Assembly (NCBI GenBank): GCA_964486865.1
Contig: CAZAOZ010000063.1
Coordinates: forward strand, 1-19,178
Length of the DNA stretch: 19,178 bases
Source of the DNA: Ga0077527 sp964486865
GTDB taxonomy: Bacteria; Pseudomonadota; Gammaproteobacteria; Burkholderiales; SG8-41
Direction of reading: 5' to 3'
Part shown: positions 1 through 7,468 of the stretch, in pieces
Numbering within the stretch: position 1 is the stretch's first letter
How the letters are laid out: every line of letters starts with the position of its first letter
Notes under the pieces: model-generated
Databases searched by the model: none
Told to the model about the DNA's origin: nothing
Seen by the model: only the letters and a program-made list of their open reading frames with translations
Position numbers and translations under genes: made by a program

Positions 1-378
1 GTGCGCTTCGGCATCCACCCGGTCGCCGGCCGCATGCCCGGCCACATGAACGTGCTCTTGGCCGAGGCCAAGGTGCCCTACGACATCGTGTTCGAGATGG
101 ACGAGCTGAACGAAGATTTCCCCGATACCGACGTCGCCATGGTCATCGGCGCCAACGACATCGTCAATCCGGCGGCGCAGGACGACCCGACCAGCCCCAT
201 CGCCGGCATGCCGGTGCTGGAAGTGTGGAAGGCCAAGACCTCGATCGTCATGAAGCGCAGCATGGCCTCCGGCTATGCCGGCGTCGATAATCCGCTGTTC
301 TACAAGGAAAACAACCGCATGCTGTTTGGTGATGCGAAAAAGATGCTGGATGAGGTGCTGGTCGCGCTGAAGACCTGA
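1..378 (+). CDS. pntB: NAD(P) transhydrogenase subunit beta, C-terminal part (cut by the window edge)
   Basis: This is the last 125 residues of the beta subunit of the proton-translocating transhydrogenase, which moves hydride between NADH and NADP+ at the inner membrane using the proton gradient. Only the cytoplasmic NADP(H)-binding domain (domain III) is present. It is recognised from the stretches HPVAGRMPGHMNVLLAEA near residues 6-23, VAMVIGANDIVNPAAQ near 45-60 and SPIAGMPVLEVWKA near 65-78. A complete PntB is about 460 residues, so the membrane domain lies to the left of the window. No frameshift is seen and the gene ends in TGA. The first codon shown is GTG, but it is an internal codon and not the start. 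Confidence 0.95.
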   Translation: MRFGIHPVAGRMPGHMNVLLAEAKVPYDIVFEMDELNEDFPDTDVAMVIGANDIVNPAAQDDPTSPIAGMPVLEVWKAKTSIVMKRSMASGYAGVDNPLFYKENNRMLFGDAKKMLDEVLVALKT

Positions 379-635
379 GCGCAGATCCTGGGCCGGCAGC
401 GGTTTCCGGGTTGTGGTATTTTGTAAGCCTTTGTTTTATATGAATAAAAGAATGATGACCTGCGACGACGCCATTAAAGTCGGGGCAGGCATCATCAGGG
501 GGGGCTGGAACAATCCACCCTCGCCACTGTATTGTTCGGCTGTAAGCTGTTGAAATAATGAGCGTTTAAAAAATAGTCCACCAGGGGCAGGTGCACGGAA
601 ACATCGTTTTTTACACCCCGCTGAAGGAGTTTTTA
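379..635. other. Intergenic region, 257 bp, with possible hairpins and a weak promoter
   Basis: No convincing gene is seen here. Just after pntB, 387-410 can form a short imperfect G+C stem followed by a T-rich stretch, a weak terminator candidate. A larger imperfect hairpin lies at about 454-496 (TGATGACCTGC paired with GCAGGCATCA through one bulge, with an inner GAC/GTC pair), followed by a run of G and no T-tract. TTGAAA at 550-555 and AATAGT at 572-577, 16 bp apart, could be a sigma-70 promoter for the gene starting at 636. All three are visual guesses. Confidence 0.3.
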
Positions 636-1097
636 ATGAAAAACATGCTGATTGCTACGACGCTGGCTGCTGTATTGGGGTTGTCGCTTACTGCCCTGGC
701 GCAGACCGACAAACCCGCTGCCAAACCGGCCGCAACAGAAGCCAAGCCTGCCGCCGCAGCCGCGAAGCCCGCCGTCGCAGCAGCGGCCAAGCCTGCTGCA
801 CCGGCCGATAAACCGGCGGCTGCCCCTGCGGCGAAGCCGGCTGTTGCAGAAGCTGCCGCCAAACCCGCAGCCGCTCCCGCAGCGAAGCCCGCAGCAGCAG
901 CGCCTGCAGCCAAACCGGCCGCGGCACCGCAGGTTGCAAAGCCTGCGGCGGCACCTGCACCCGAGGCAGCAAAGATGGCGCCTCCGGTGAAAGCCGCGCC
1001 CGCGCGCGTGGCATCACGCGCGCGCATGGACGCGCGGGAATGCCTGAAGCATGAAACCAACCAGGCGATCCACGGCTGCGCGGAAAAATTCCGCTGA
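636..1097 (+). CDS. Exported Ala/Lys/Pro-repeat protein with conserved-looking C-terminal tail
   Basis: The 153-residue product has three parts. Residues 1-22 are a clear Sec signal peptide (MKNMLIATTLAAVLGLSLTA, cleavage likely at ALA). Residues 24 to about 125 are low-complexity repeats of the type KPAA/APAAKP. The tail is compact and charged (ARMDARECLKHETNQAIHGC, then AEKFR) with two cysteines. The ATG at 636 is chosen because GAAGGAGT lies at 623-630 with ideal spacing; an upstream in-frame GTG at 591 has no such site. Lys/Ala/Pro repeats suggest a flexible basic spacer such as those of envelope or cell-wall-associated proteins. The two-Cys tail resembles short tails of other betaproteobacterial periplasmic proteins, from memory only. 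The function is unknown. Repeat length may vary between strains. Confidence 0.8.
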   Translation: MKNMLIATTLAAVLGLSLTALAQTDKPAAKPAATEAKPAAAAAKPAVAAAAKPAAPADKPAAAPAAKPAVAEAAAKPAAAPAAKPAAAAPAAKPAAAPQVAKPAAAPAPEAAKMAPPVKAAPARVASRARMDARECLKHETNQAIHGCAEKFR

Positions 1098-1144
1098 GCG
1101 GAAAAAATTCCGCTGAGCGAAAAAAATTCCGCTGATTTCGCTGA
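1080..1144. repeat. Tandem array of short palindromic units
   Basis: Three near-identical units of 18-19 bp (1080-1097, 1098-1116, 1117-1135) read GCGGAAAAATTCCGCTGA with small changes, followed by a partial unit (1136-1144). Each unit is itself an inverted repeat (GCGGAA...TTCCGC) and ends in CTGA. The first unit is the last six codons of the preceding gene including its stop. The array therefore looks like a duplication of the gene's own 3' end, possibly by slippage. Confidence 0.85.
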
Positions 1145-1156
1145 CTGTATTGAAAT

Positions 1157-1187
1157 AACAAGGGCCGCTATTGCGGCCCTTGTTGTT
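1157..1187. terminator. Hairpin terminator between convergent genes
   Basis: AACAAGGGCCGC (1157-1168) and GCGGCCCTTGTT (1173-1184) form a perfect 12-bp stem around a 4-base TATT loop. The hairpin lies between two convergent genes ending at 1097 and 1202. The A-rich left and T-rich right sides allow it to work in both directions, although neither side has a long uninterrupted T-tract. Confidence 0.85.
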
Positions 1188-1201
1188 GGCGCTGCGGTTG
1201 A

Positions 1202-1987
1202 TCAATGCACCGCGGCGGCGACCTGTGGCGGCGGCATTTTTCGGAACACGATATCGCCGTAGTAGGCGTGGGCGTTGTCGCCGGTGTTGTCGGTGTCGGT
1301 CATGATGCCGACCGCGGTGATTCTGCCGGGCTCTTCGCCGAAGGCGCGCCGGTAGTCCTCGAGGATGTTGCGCGTGACCTCCTGCCAGGCGCCAACCCTG
1401 TCGCGCCCGGATTCGGCGACGATCATCTTGATGCGCGAGGTGTGCCGGTTGGGAATCACGGTTTCGCGCGGTGCGCGGTTTTCCCAGATGTACATCAGCA
1501 TGGCATAGGGCAGTTGCTGACCGGTCAGCACGCGGACGTTGTCAAAGAACAGGCGGTCGTGCAGCTCCAGCTTGTCAATGTCCCCGGCGAAGCTGACCAC
1601 CAGCCGCACCGGTGAATCCTCCAGGTGTTTCTGGGTGTTGTCGGCGCGGGCGATCAGGTCGGTGGTTTTCCAGTGCCAGTGCAGCACCGGGTAGCCGGCG
1701 GGATCCAGCGCCAGCGGATGGACCAGGCCGGAGGCCGAAGATTCGGCGCGTGCGCGTACCACCGTGCGACCGCGTTCGCTGGTCAGGCGGTATTCGGTCG
1801 CGCGCTTGAAGCGGGAGAGTATCCACGGCTGCCAGCCCGGCGGCAGTGTTTCCCCCGTCGGGTGGCCCGAAAACTGGCGGACGTAGGGCAGGGCCACCAC
1901 ATCCGGCGCGGCGTCGGTCGGCAGCAGCGCGCAACCCGCGCTCAGCGCCAGTAACCCGGCCAGCATGCTGCCCAACACCCTGTTCAT
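1202..1987 (-). CDS. DUF3047 family lipoprotein
   Basis: The 261-residue product begins with a lipoprotein signal (MNRVLGSMLAGLLALSAGC, lipobox LSAG-C at Cys19), so it is expected to be lipid-anchored in the envelope. The body matches the DUF3047 family as I know it, with a beta-rich pattern including GWQPWILSRFKRATEYRLT, HWHWKTTDLIARADNT, YIWENRAPRET and GIMTDTDNTGDNAHAYYGDI. No enzymatic role is established for the family. The start at 1987 is preferred over an ATG 24 bp upstream because GAGGAG (1991-1996 on the complement) is correctly spaced and because it places the signal peptide at the N-terminus. The gene is monocistronic and convergent with the repeat protein. Confidence 0.88.
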   Translation of the reverse strand: MNRVLGSMLAGLLALSAGCALLPTDAAPDVVALPYVRQFSGHPTGETLPPGWQPWILSRFKRATEYRLTSERGRTVVRARAESSASGLVHPLALDPAGYPVLHWHWKTTDLIARADNTQKHLEDSPVRLVVSFAGDIDKLELHDRLFFDNVRVLTGQQLPYAMLMYIWENRAPRETVIPNRHTSRIKMIVAESGRDRVGAWQEVTRNILEDYRRAFGEEPGRITAVGIMTDTDNTGDNAHAYYGDIVFRKMPPPQVAAAVH

Positions 1988-2076
1988 GAATCTCCTCGAA
2001 ACCGTGCGCATGGATGCGCATCTGATGGCATGTATCTTAATTCAGTTTCCACGGCTGGCGTGAGCGGTCTCGCTCC

Positions 2077-3465
2077 TCAGGGGTTGAGGGCGACCTGCGC
2101 CGGCGCCAGCGGCGGATTTTTCGAGAAATAGCGCTTGATGCCGGTGAAAATCGCGTCGGCCATTTTGTGCTGGTAGGCCGGGTTTTTCAGTTTTTTCTCT
2201 TCATCCGGATTGCTGATGAAGGCGGTCTCGATCAGGATCGACGGAATGTCCGGCGCCTTGAGTACCGCGAATCCCGCCTGTTCGACATAATTCTTGTGCA
2301 GTTTGTTGATGCCGCCCATTTCGGCGAGCACCGCCTTGCCGAGTTTGAGGCTGTCGTTGATCGAAGCGGTCTGCGACAGGTCGAGCAGCGTCTGTTTCAG
2401 ATAGGGGTCCTTGATGCCGAGGTTGACGCCGCCGATCAGGTCGGCGTCGTTCTCCTGCTTGGCGAGCCAGCGGGCCGCGGCGGAGGTGGCGCCGCGCTCC
2501 GACAGCGCGAATACCGACGAGCCGTGGGCCGAGGGTTTGATGAAGGCGTCGGCGTGGACTGATACGAACAAGTCGGCGCGCACGCGCCGCGCTTTTTCGA
2601 CGCGCATGTGCAGCGGAATGAAAAAATCACCGTCACGGGTAAGCACGGCGCGCATGTTCGGCTCGTTGTCGATGCGCTCCTTCAGTTTTTGCGCGATGGC
2701 CAGCGTGACGTGTTTTTCCAGTGTGCCGCGGCGACCGCGCGCGCCCGGGTCCTCGCCGCCGTGGCCGGCATCGATGGCGATGGTGATCAGCCGCTGCGAC
2801 GGCGGTTGCGCCGTGCGCGGGGCGGGTTTGGGCGCGGCCGGTGGTTCGCTTTTGGCAATGACCTGCGGCGGTCCGGTTTCCGGAGTTGTAGCGGGAGGCG
2901 GTGTCGGCGCCGGCACTGCGGCAGCGGCAGGCGTTTCCGGCGGCGTCTCGCGGCGTTTGAGGAAAGCCAGCAACGGATCCGGCGGTTCCAGCGGATAGAC
3001 GTCGAGCACCAGCCGGTGGCCGTACTCACCCACCGGTGCCAGAGCGAAGGTCTCGGGTTTGACCCGGGTTTTCAGATCGAATACCAGCCGCACCGTGCCC
3101 GGCTTGAAGCGGGCGACGCGCACGCCCTTGATGTAGGGATCATCCGCGCTGATCTTGCCGGCGACCTCGTTCAGCGTTGCGCTCAGCACCACGTCCTCGA
3201 GATCGAGCACCAGCCGGTCGGGATTATCGAGGCTGAAGAACTTGTGCTGGATCGGCTGCTTGGATTCGATGGTAACGCGCGTGTAATCGGCGGCGGGCCA
3301 GACGCGGGTCGAGGTGACCAGCACTTCGGCGGCAGCGGCGGGCAGCGTCAGCAGCAGAGGTGCTGACGCGGAGCAGAGCAGGATTTTGAGGAAAAAGCGG
3401 AACAAGTACGGGCGGGGTGCCGTGCGGCGGATGACGGGTCTCAGTGCGTCAGTTTGTCGAGACAA
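2077..3465 (-). CDS. amiC: N-acetylmuramoyl-L-alanine amidase, AMIN plus Amidase_3
   Basis: This periplasmic zinc amidase cleaves the amide bond between N-acetylmuramic acid and the stem peptide to split daughter cells. After a signal peptide (FFLKILLCSASAPLLLTLPA) come an AMIN septal-targeting domain (from EVLVTSTRVWPAADYTRVTI), a Pro/Ala linker, and the Amidase_3 domain. The catalytic domain shows the expected zinc and catalytic residues: His in DAGHGGEDPGARG, Glu in TLEKHVTLA, His in SVHADAF and Glu in ILIETAFISN. No ATG fits the start. I chose TTG at 3465 because GGAGG lies 10 bp upstream; this overlaps tsaE by 25 bp and suggests translational coupling. TTG at 3405 and CTG at 3444 are alternatives. 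An Arg-Arg pair before the hydrophobic segment leaves Tat export possible, as for E. coli AmiC. Confidence 0.93.
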   Translation of the reverse strand: MSRQTDALRPVIRRTAPRPYLFRFFLKILLCSASAPLLLTLPAAAAEVLVTSTRVWPAADYTRVTIESKQPIQHKFFSLDNPDRLVLDLEDVVLSATLNEVAGKISADDPYIKGVRVARFKPGTVRLVFDLKTRVKPETFALAPVGEYGHRLVLDVYPLEPPDPLLAFLKRRETPPETPAAAAVPAPTPPPATTPETGPPQVIAKSEPPAAPKPAPRTAQPPSQRLITIAIDAGHGGEDPGARGRRGTLEKHVTLAIAQKLKERIDNEPNMRAVLTRDGDFFIPLHMRVEKARRVRADLFVSVHADAFIKPSAHGSSVFALSERGATSAAARWLAKQENDADLIGGVNLGIKDPYLKQTLLDLSQTASINDSLKLGKAVLAEMGGINKLHKNYVEQAGFAVLKAPDIPSILIETAFISNPDEEKKLKNPAYQHKMADAIFTGIKRYFSKNPPLAPAQVALNP

Positions 3466-3899
3466 CGCCTGCCAACCTCCGTGTGCGCCGTGATTGCCGC
3501 CTCGCGCCCGGTGCCGGCGACGCGCAGCGTGATGCTCAGATCCGCGGCGGGCAGGTCCGGCGCTTTTTCCGGCCACTCGACGAGGCATATGGATTCCGGA
3601 TTGAAATATTCCCGAAAGCCGCTGTCCTCGAGTTCCCGCGGATCAAGGAACCGATAAAAATCAAAGTGATACAAGTATAACCTAGAAAATTCATAAGGTT
3701 CAAGCAGCGTGAAAGTGGGGCTTTTGACCCGCCCCTGGTAGCCGAGGCCGCGCAGGATGCCGCGCGCCAGCGTGGTTTTGCCGGCGCCGAGGTCGCCGTG
3801 CAGGTGGATGACCATGCCGGGGGCGAGCAGCGGCGCGAACGCCCGGCCCAGCGCCAGCGTGTCGTCTTCGGTTGCCAGAAAGCGGGTAGTCTTGGTCAT
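3441..3899 (-). CDS. tsaE: tRNA threonylcarbamoyladenosine biosynthesis ATPase TsaE
   Basis: TsaE is the small ATPase that, with TsaB and TsaD, transfers the threonylcarbamoyl group to A37 of ANN-decoding tRNAs in the cytoplasm. The 152-residue product is of normal length. It has the Walker A motif HGDLGAGKTTLARGILRGLG near residues 34-53, the family signature VKSPTFTLLEPYE near 58-70, the HFDFYRF segment near 78-84 and LVEWPEKA near 105-112. The ATG at 3899 has no clear Shine-Dalgarno site. The 3' end overlaps the start of amiC, a gene order common in proteobacteria. The divergent queG begins 181 bp away across an inverted repeat. Confidence 0.97.
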   Translation of the reverse strand: MTKTTRFLATEDDTLALGRAFAPLLAPGMVIHLHGDLGAGKTTLARGILRGLGYQGRVKSPTFTLLEPYEFSRLYLYHFDFYRFLDPRELEDSGFREYFNPESICLVEWPEKAPDLPAADLSITLRVAGTGREAAITAHTEVGRRCLDKLTH

Positions 3900-3920
3900 G
3901 GTTAAAGGCGCAAAGCGTTA

Positions 3921-4044
3921 GCCACAGAGGTCACAGAGGTCACAGAGAAGATCAAAACCACGACACACCAGAGCACGTCGTCTTTCGCGCCAGCCTGCTT
4001 CCTCAGGGAGAGGTTTTCTCTGTGAACTCTGTGACCTCTGTGGC
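3921..4044. repeat. Inverted-repeat element with ACAGAG sub-repeats
   Basis: The left arm (3921-3949) and right arm (4016-4044) are 29 bp each and pair with one mismatch. Within each arm ACAGAG recurs about every 9-10 bp. The element fills most of the divergent gap between tsaE and queG. It begins with TTAGCCACAGAG, which closely matches TTAGCCACAAAG at 18627, where a second element of similar design starts. It looks like a dispersed intergenic palindrome and encodes no credible protein. Confidence 0.8.
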
Positions 4045-4080
4045 GAAGGTTTTGAATCTGGTTTTGAATTTTGATTGGTA

Positions 4081-5133
4081 ATGACTGACTACACCACTTT
4101 GCTCGCCGACATCCGCCGCTGGGGCGCGGAACTCGGTTTCCAGCAGGTCGCTGTTGCCGACTGCGATCTCTCGCACGCCGAGCCGCGGCTCGCGGAGTGG
4201 CTGGCCCGCGGCTGGCACGGCGACATGGATTATATGGCACGCCATGGCGAGAAACGCAGCCGTCCCGCGGAACTGGTGCCGGGCACCCTGCGCGTGATCA
4301 TGGCGCGGCTCGACTACACGCCGCCCGCCGCGCGCGACAGCTGGTCGGTGATCCACGATGACTCCCGCGCTTTCATTTCCCGCTACGCCACCGGGCGCGA
4401 TTATCACAAGGTGCTGCGCGGCAAGCTGCAGAAACTGGCGGAACGCATCGAGGTGGCCGTCGGCCCCCATCGGCATCGCGTGTTCACCGACAGCGCGCCG
4501 GTAATGGAGGTCGCGCTCGCCGAAAAGGCCGGGCTGGGCTGGCGCGGCAAGCACACGCTGCTGCTCAATCGCGGGAGCGGCTCGGCATTTTTTCTGGGCG
4601 AAATCTACACTGAACTGCCGTTGCCGGTCGATGCTGCGCAGTCCGATCATTGCGGCACTTGCCGCAAGTGCATCGATGTCTGTCCGACGCAGGCCATCGT
4701 CGCGCCGTACCAGCTCGATGCGCGGCGCTGCATCTCCTATCTGACCATCGAGCACAAGGGCAGCATTCCGGAAACGCTGCGTTCGCAAATCGGCAACCGT
4801 GTCTATGGCTGCGATGATTGCCAGCTCGTGTGTCCGTGGAACCGCTTCGCGCAGGCAACGGCGGAAGCCGATTTCGCGGTGCGCAACGGGCTGGATGACG
4901 TGGCGCTGATCGAACTTTTTGCATGGGATGAACCGGCATTCGCGACGCGGCTGGCCGGCAGCGCCATCCATCGCATCGGTTACGAACGCTGGCTGCGCAA
5001 TCTGGCAGTGGGGCTGGGCAATGCCGGAACGACACCGGAGGTTATAGCCGCGCTCCAGCAGAAGGCCGGCCATGCTTCGGCGCTGGTGCGCGAACACGTG
5101 GGCTGGGCGCTCGCGCGACATGGCCGAAAGTAG
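4081..5133 (+). CDS. queG: Epoxyqueuosine reductase QueG
   Basis: QueG reduces epoxyqueuosine to queuosine in tRNA, the last step of queuosine synthesis, using cobalamin and two [4Fe-4S] clusters in the cytoplasm. The 350-residue product contains the N-terminal cobalamin-binding region (RYATGRDYHKVLRGKL near 101-116; FTDSAPVMEVALAEKAGLGW near 138-157). A ferredoxin-type motif CGTCRKCIDVCP follows near 192-203, then a second cluster motif (CISYLTIEHKG near 219, CDDCQLVCPWNRF near 246-258). A HEAT-like C-terminal tail ends the protein. The ATG at 4081 is chosen; there is no strong Shine-Dalgarno, and an in-frame TTG two codons earlier is possible. It is followed 34 bp later by a diguanylate cyclase gene on the same strand. 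Confidence 0.97.
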   Translation: MTDYTTLLADIRRWGAELGFQQVAVADCDLSHAEPRLAEWLARGWHGDMDYMARHGEKRSRPAELVPGTLRVIMARLDYTPPAARDSWSVIHDDSRAFISRYATGRDYHKVLRGKLQKLAERIEVAVGPHRHRVFTDSAPVMEVALAEKAGLGWRGKHTLLLNRGSGSAFFLGEIYTELPLPVDAAQSDHCGTCRKCIDVCPTQAIVAPYQLDARRCISYLTIEHKGSIPETLRSQIGNRVYGCDDCQLVCPWNRFAQATAEADFAVRNGLDDVALIELFAWDEPAFATRLAGSAIHRIGYERWLRNLAVGLGNAGTTPEVIAALQQKAGHASALVREHVGWALARHGRK

Positions 5134-5167
5134 GTAAACTGGATACAACCACCCGGAGCATGACGTT

Positions 5168-6670
5168 ATGGAGGCGACCGGGGATGCTGTCAGAAACAAA
5201 CAGGGCCGGACCGTGACCGTGAGCCGGGAACACCGAAAAGACATGAGTTCGCCCGTCAATGCGGCGTTGCGTCTGTGCGAAGAGCGCCTGCACAGAATTC
5301 TTGAGCTATCGACCGAATGGTACTGGGAGCAGGACGCGCAGTACCGCTTCACCTTGTTCCTCGGCGCAAAGCAGGGTGACACGGGCGGCGATCCGCAGAC
5401 CTACGTGGGCACGACGCGCTGGGATCACGGCGCCGTCCCGGTCGGCGACGGCGGCAGTTGGGAGCCGCATAAAACGATGCTCGATGCGCGTGAACCGTTT
5501 CGCGACTTTGTATTCCGGCGTGTCGATCAGCGCGGCGAGTTGCGTTACATCTGTACCAGCGGACAGCCGGTTTTCGAGGGTACGCGGTTCATTGGCTATC
5601 GCGGTATCGCGCGGGATGCCACGGTCAGCATGTATGCCGAGCAGTTGCAGCATCTTGAGCACATGGTGGCGCGTTGCGTGGCCGGCACGGACAGTGCATC
5701 CGCGGCGCTGGAGGCGGTGATCCGCTCAGTTTGTGAAACCCAGAACTGGGAATGCGGCCGGTATTTCAGTTGGAATGATGCCACCGGTATGCTGGAATTC
5801 AATCAATTCTGGCATGTGTCCAGCCCCGAGCTGGGGCAGTTCATCGATGAATCGCGAAAAATAACCTATGCCCCGGGCGTCGGGCTGGTCGGCGAAGTGT
5901 TCCGCTCCGGGCAGCCGTTATGGGTGACTGACATTGCCAAGGACAAGCGCCTGAAGAGAGGGATTGCCCGCGCCGCCGGCATGCGCGGCACCTGCCTGTT
6001 CCCGGTGATATCCGAGGGGCGGCCGATCGGGGTGCTGTCGTTCCACAGCCGCGTTGTGCGCGAGCCCGATGAGCGGTTGTTGCAGGCGATGGGCCTGATC
6101 GGCAGCCAGATCGGCCAGTTCCTGCAACGCAAGCAGGCCGAGGCGCGCATCGAATATCTTGCCACCCATGACGGCCTGACGGCGCTGCCGAACCGTACGC
6201 TGTTCAGCCAGTTGCTGAACAGCGCCGTCCGCAGCGCGCAACGTTATGCCAGCAGTTTTGCCGTGCTGTTCATCGATCTGGACGGCTTCAAGAACGTCAA
6301 TGACACGCTGGGCCACGAAGTGGGTGACCGGTTGTTGCAGGAAATGGCCAGGCGTTTTGCCGATTGCATGCGGTCGAGCGATATCGTGGCGCGTCTCGGC
6401 GGGGATGAATTTGTCGTGCTGGTGCAGGAAGCGAGCGAAGAGGAGCAGGTGACCGCCGTCGCGCACAAGATACTCGCCGCCGCCAGCCAGCCGGTCGAAC
6501 TGGCGGGGCAGCAATGCCAGGTGACGGCCAGCATCGGCATCTGCATGTTCCCCGCGGATGCGCAGGACGAGCAATCACTGATGAAAAACGCCGACATTGC
6601 CATGTATCTGGCCAAGGGGCGGGGCAAGAACAATATCCAGTTCTACAGCAAGAGTCCGCAGAAAAAATAA
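5168..6670 (+). CDS. PAS-GAF-GGDEF diguanylate cyclase
   Basis: The 500-residue product is predicted to make cyclic di-GMP from GTP. It has no membrane segment, so it is cytoplasmic. A PAS-like domain lies at about residues 37-155 (ILELSTEWYWEQDAQYRFTL through GYRGIARDAT). A GAF domain lies at about 160-320 (APGVGLVGEVFRSGQPLWVT; GVLSFHSR). The GGDEF domain spans about 330-495 and opens with YLATHDGLTALPNRTLF. The active-site loop is intact (RLGGDEFVVL), and an RSSD inhibitory-site motif lies five residues before it, predicting product inhibition. There is no EAL domain. GGAG at 5155-5158, 9 bp before the ATG, supports the start. The signal sensed by PAS or GAF cannot be read from sequence. 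Confidence 0.95.
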   Translation: MEATGDAVRNKQGRTVTVSREHRKDMSSPVNAALRLCEERLHRILELSTEWYWEQDAQYRFTLFLGAKQGDTGGDPQTYVGTTRWDHGAVPVGDGGSWEPHKTMLDAREPFRDFVFRRVDQRGELRYICTSGQPVFEGTRFIGYRGIARDATVSMYAEQLQHLEHMVARCVAGTDSASAALEAVIRSVCETQNWECGRYFSWNDATGMLEFNQFWHVSSPELGQFIDESRKITYAPGVGLVGEVFRSGQPLWVTDIAKDKRLKRGIARAAGMRGTCLFPVISEGRPIGVLSFHSRVVREPDERLLQAMGLIGSQIGQFLQRKQAEARIEYLATHDGLTALPNRTLFSQLLNSAVRSAQRYASSFAVLFIDLDGFKNVNDTLGHEVGDRLLQEMARRFADCMRSSDIVARLGGDEFVVLVQEASEEEQVTAVAHKILAAASQPVELAGQQCQVTASIGICMFPADAQDEQSLMKNADIAMYLAKGRGKNNIQFYSKSPQKK

Positions 6671-6740
6671 GGCCGATAATCCCGGAACTTCCGCGGAACT
6701 GCGGCCATTGCGCTGTGCCGCGGGTTGTCCTGGATTCGCC

Positions 6741-7451
6741 CTAGGCGCCCAGCGCGTCGGCCAGCTCGCCGAAGTCGCCGGCGATCACGTCCCAGGCTTC
6801 CGCCGCCCGCAGGTTGGTCTTCTGCGCGGGGCCGTATTCCGTAGGCCGCAATACGAAGCCGGTGCGCATGCCATGGCTGCGGGCATGTTGCAGGTCGTCG
6901 TTATGCGCGGCGACCATCATCACTTCGTGCGGCCGGCAGCCGAGCAGTTCGATGGCGCCGAGATAGATTTCGGGATCCGGCTTGAAGTGGTGGAACATCT
7001 CGCCGCAGAGGATCACATCCCACGGCAGGCCGCCGTGTTTTGCCATGTTGGCGAGCATCGCCACGTCGCCGTTGGACAGCGTCGAGATCAGGAATTTTTT
7101 CTTCAGGCGCACGAGGCCCGGCACGGCATCGGGCCACGGCAGCAGCCGGTGCCATACGCGGTTGATGTGATGCAGCGCCGCTTCATCAAGTTTGTCGAGC
7201 CCGTAGCGCGGCGCCATCGCATCGAGCGCCTTGCGGTAAATGCCGTCGATGGTGGTCCACGGCCAGGCGCCCTTGCGCACCGCGTCCATGCCCGGCTTGT
7301 AGGCGCCTTTCCATTCATCGACGAAGGCTGTCCAGTCTACGTTGAGCCCGCGCGTGCGGCCGTACGCCGAGAGATCGTTGATGATGCTGGTGCGCCAGTC
7401 AACGACGGTGCCGAAGGTATCGAAGGTGAGCGCCCTGATGCCGGCGATCAT
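6741..7451 (-). CDS. Haloacid dehalogenase type II-like HAD hydrolase
   Basis: The 236-residue product has the HAD fold with the pattern of (S)-2-haloacid dehalogenases. Motif I is LTFDTFGTVVDWR, with the nucleophile Asp near residue 10 and Phe-Gly-Thr in place of the DxD of phosphatases. Motif II is STLSNGD, motif III is HHFKPDPEIY with its Lys, and motif IV is AAHNDDLQHARSHGM. Such enzymes hydrolyse the C-halogen bond of 2-haloacids to 2-hydroxyacids, but many family members in genomes have no tested substrate. It is the third gene of an msrB-GNAT-HAD run on the minus strand, 17 bp after the GNAT gene, and may be cotranscribed. The ATG at 7451 lacks a clear Shine-Dalgarno. Confidence 0.9.
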   Translation of the reverse strand: MIAGIRALTFDTFGTVVDWRTSIINDLSAYGRTRGLNVDWTAFVDEWKGAYKPGMDAVRKGAWPWTTIDGIYRKALDAMAPRYGLDKLDEAALHHINRVWHRLLPWPDAVPGLVRLKKKFLISTLSNGDVAMLANMAKHGGLPWDVILCGEMFHHFKPDPEIYLGAIELLGCRPHEVMMVAAHNDDLQHARSHGMRTGFVLRPTEYGPAQKTNLRAAEAWDVIAGDFGELADALGA

Positions 7452-7468
7452 TTTATGACTTGTTGTTT

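Noticed and set aside
454..496. Hairpin after pntB as a riboswitch or small RNA
   Set aside because: The stem is imperfect, matches no riboswitch consensus I can recall, and has no T-tract or clear promoter. It is left as an unassigned hairpin.
611..1060. Ala/Gly-rich minus frame opposite the repeat protein
   Set aside because: It mirrors the KPAA codons and has no ribosome site. The plus-strand frame has a signal peptide and good Shine-Dalgarno.
4003..5382. 459-residue open frame on the minus strand
   Set aside because: It lies opposite queG, which has clear motifs. The minus-frame product has no recognisable domain and crosses the inverted repeat.
6741..7451. HAD gene as a phosphoglycolate phosphatase
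   Set aside because: Motif I is DTFGT and not DxDGT. It lacks the second Asp of phosphatases and matches the dehalogenase pattern better.
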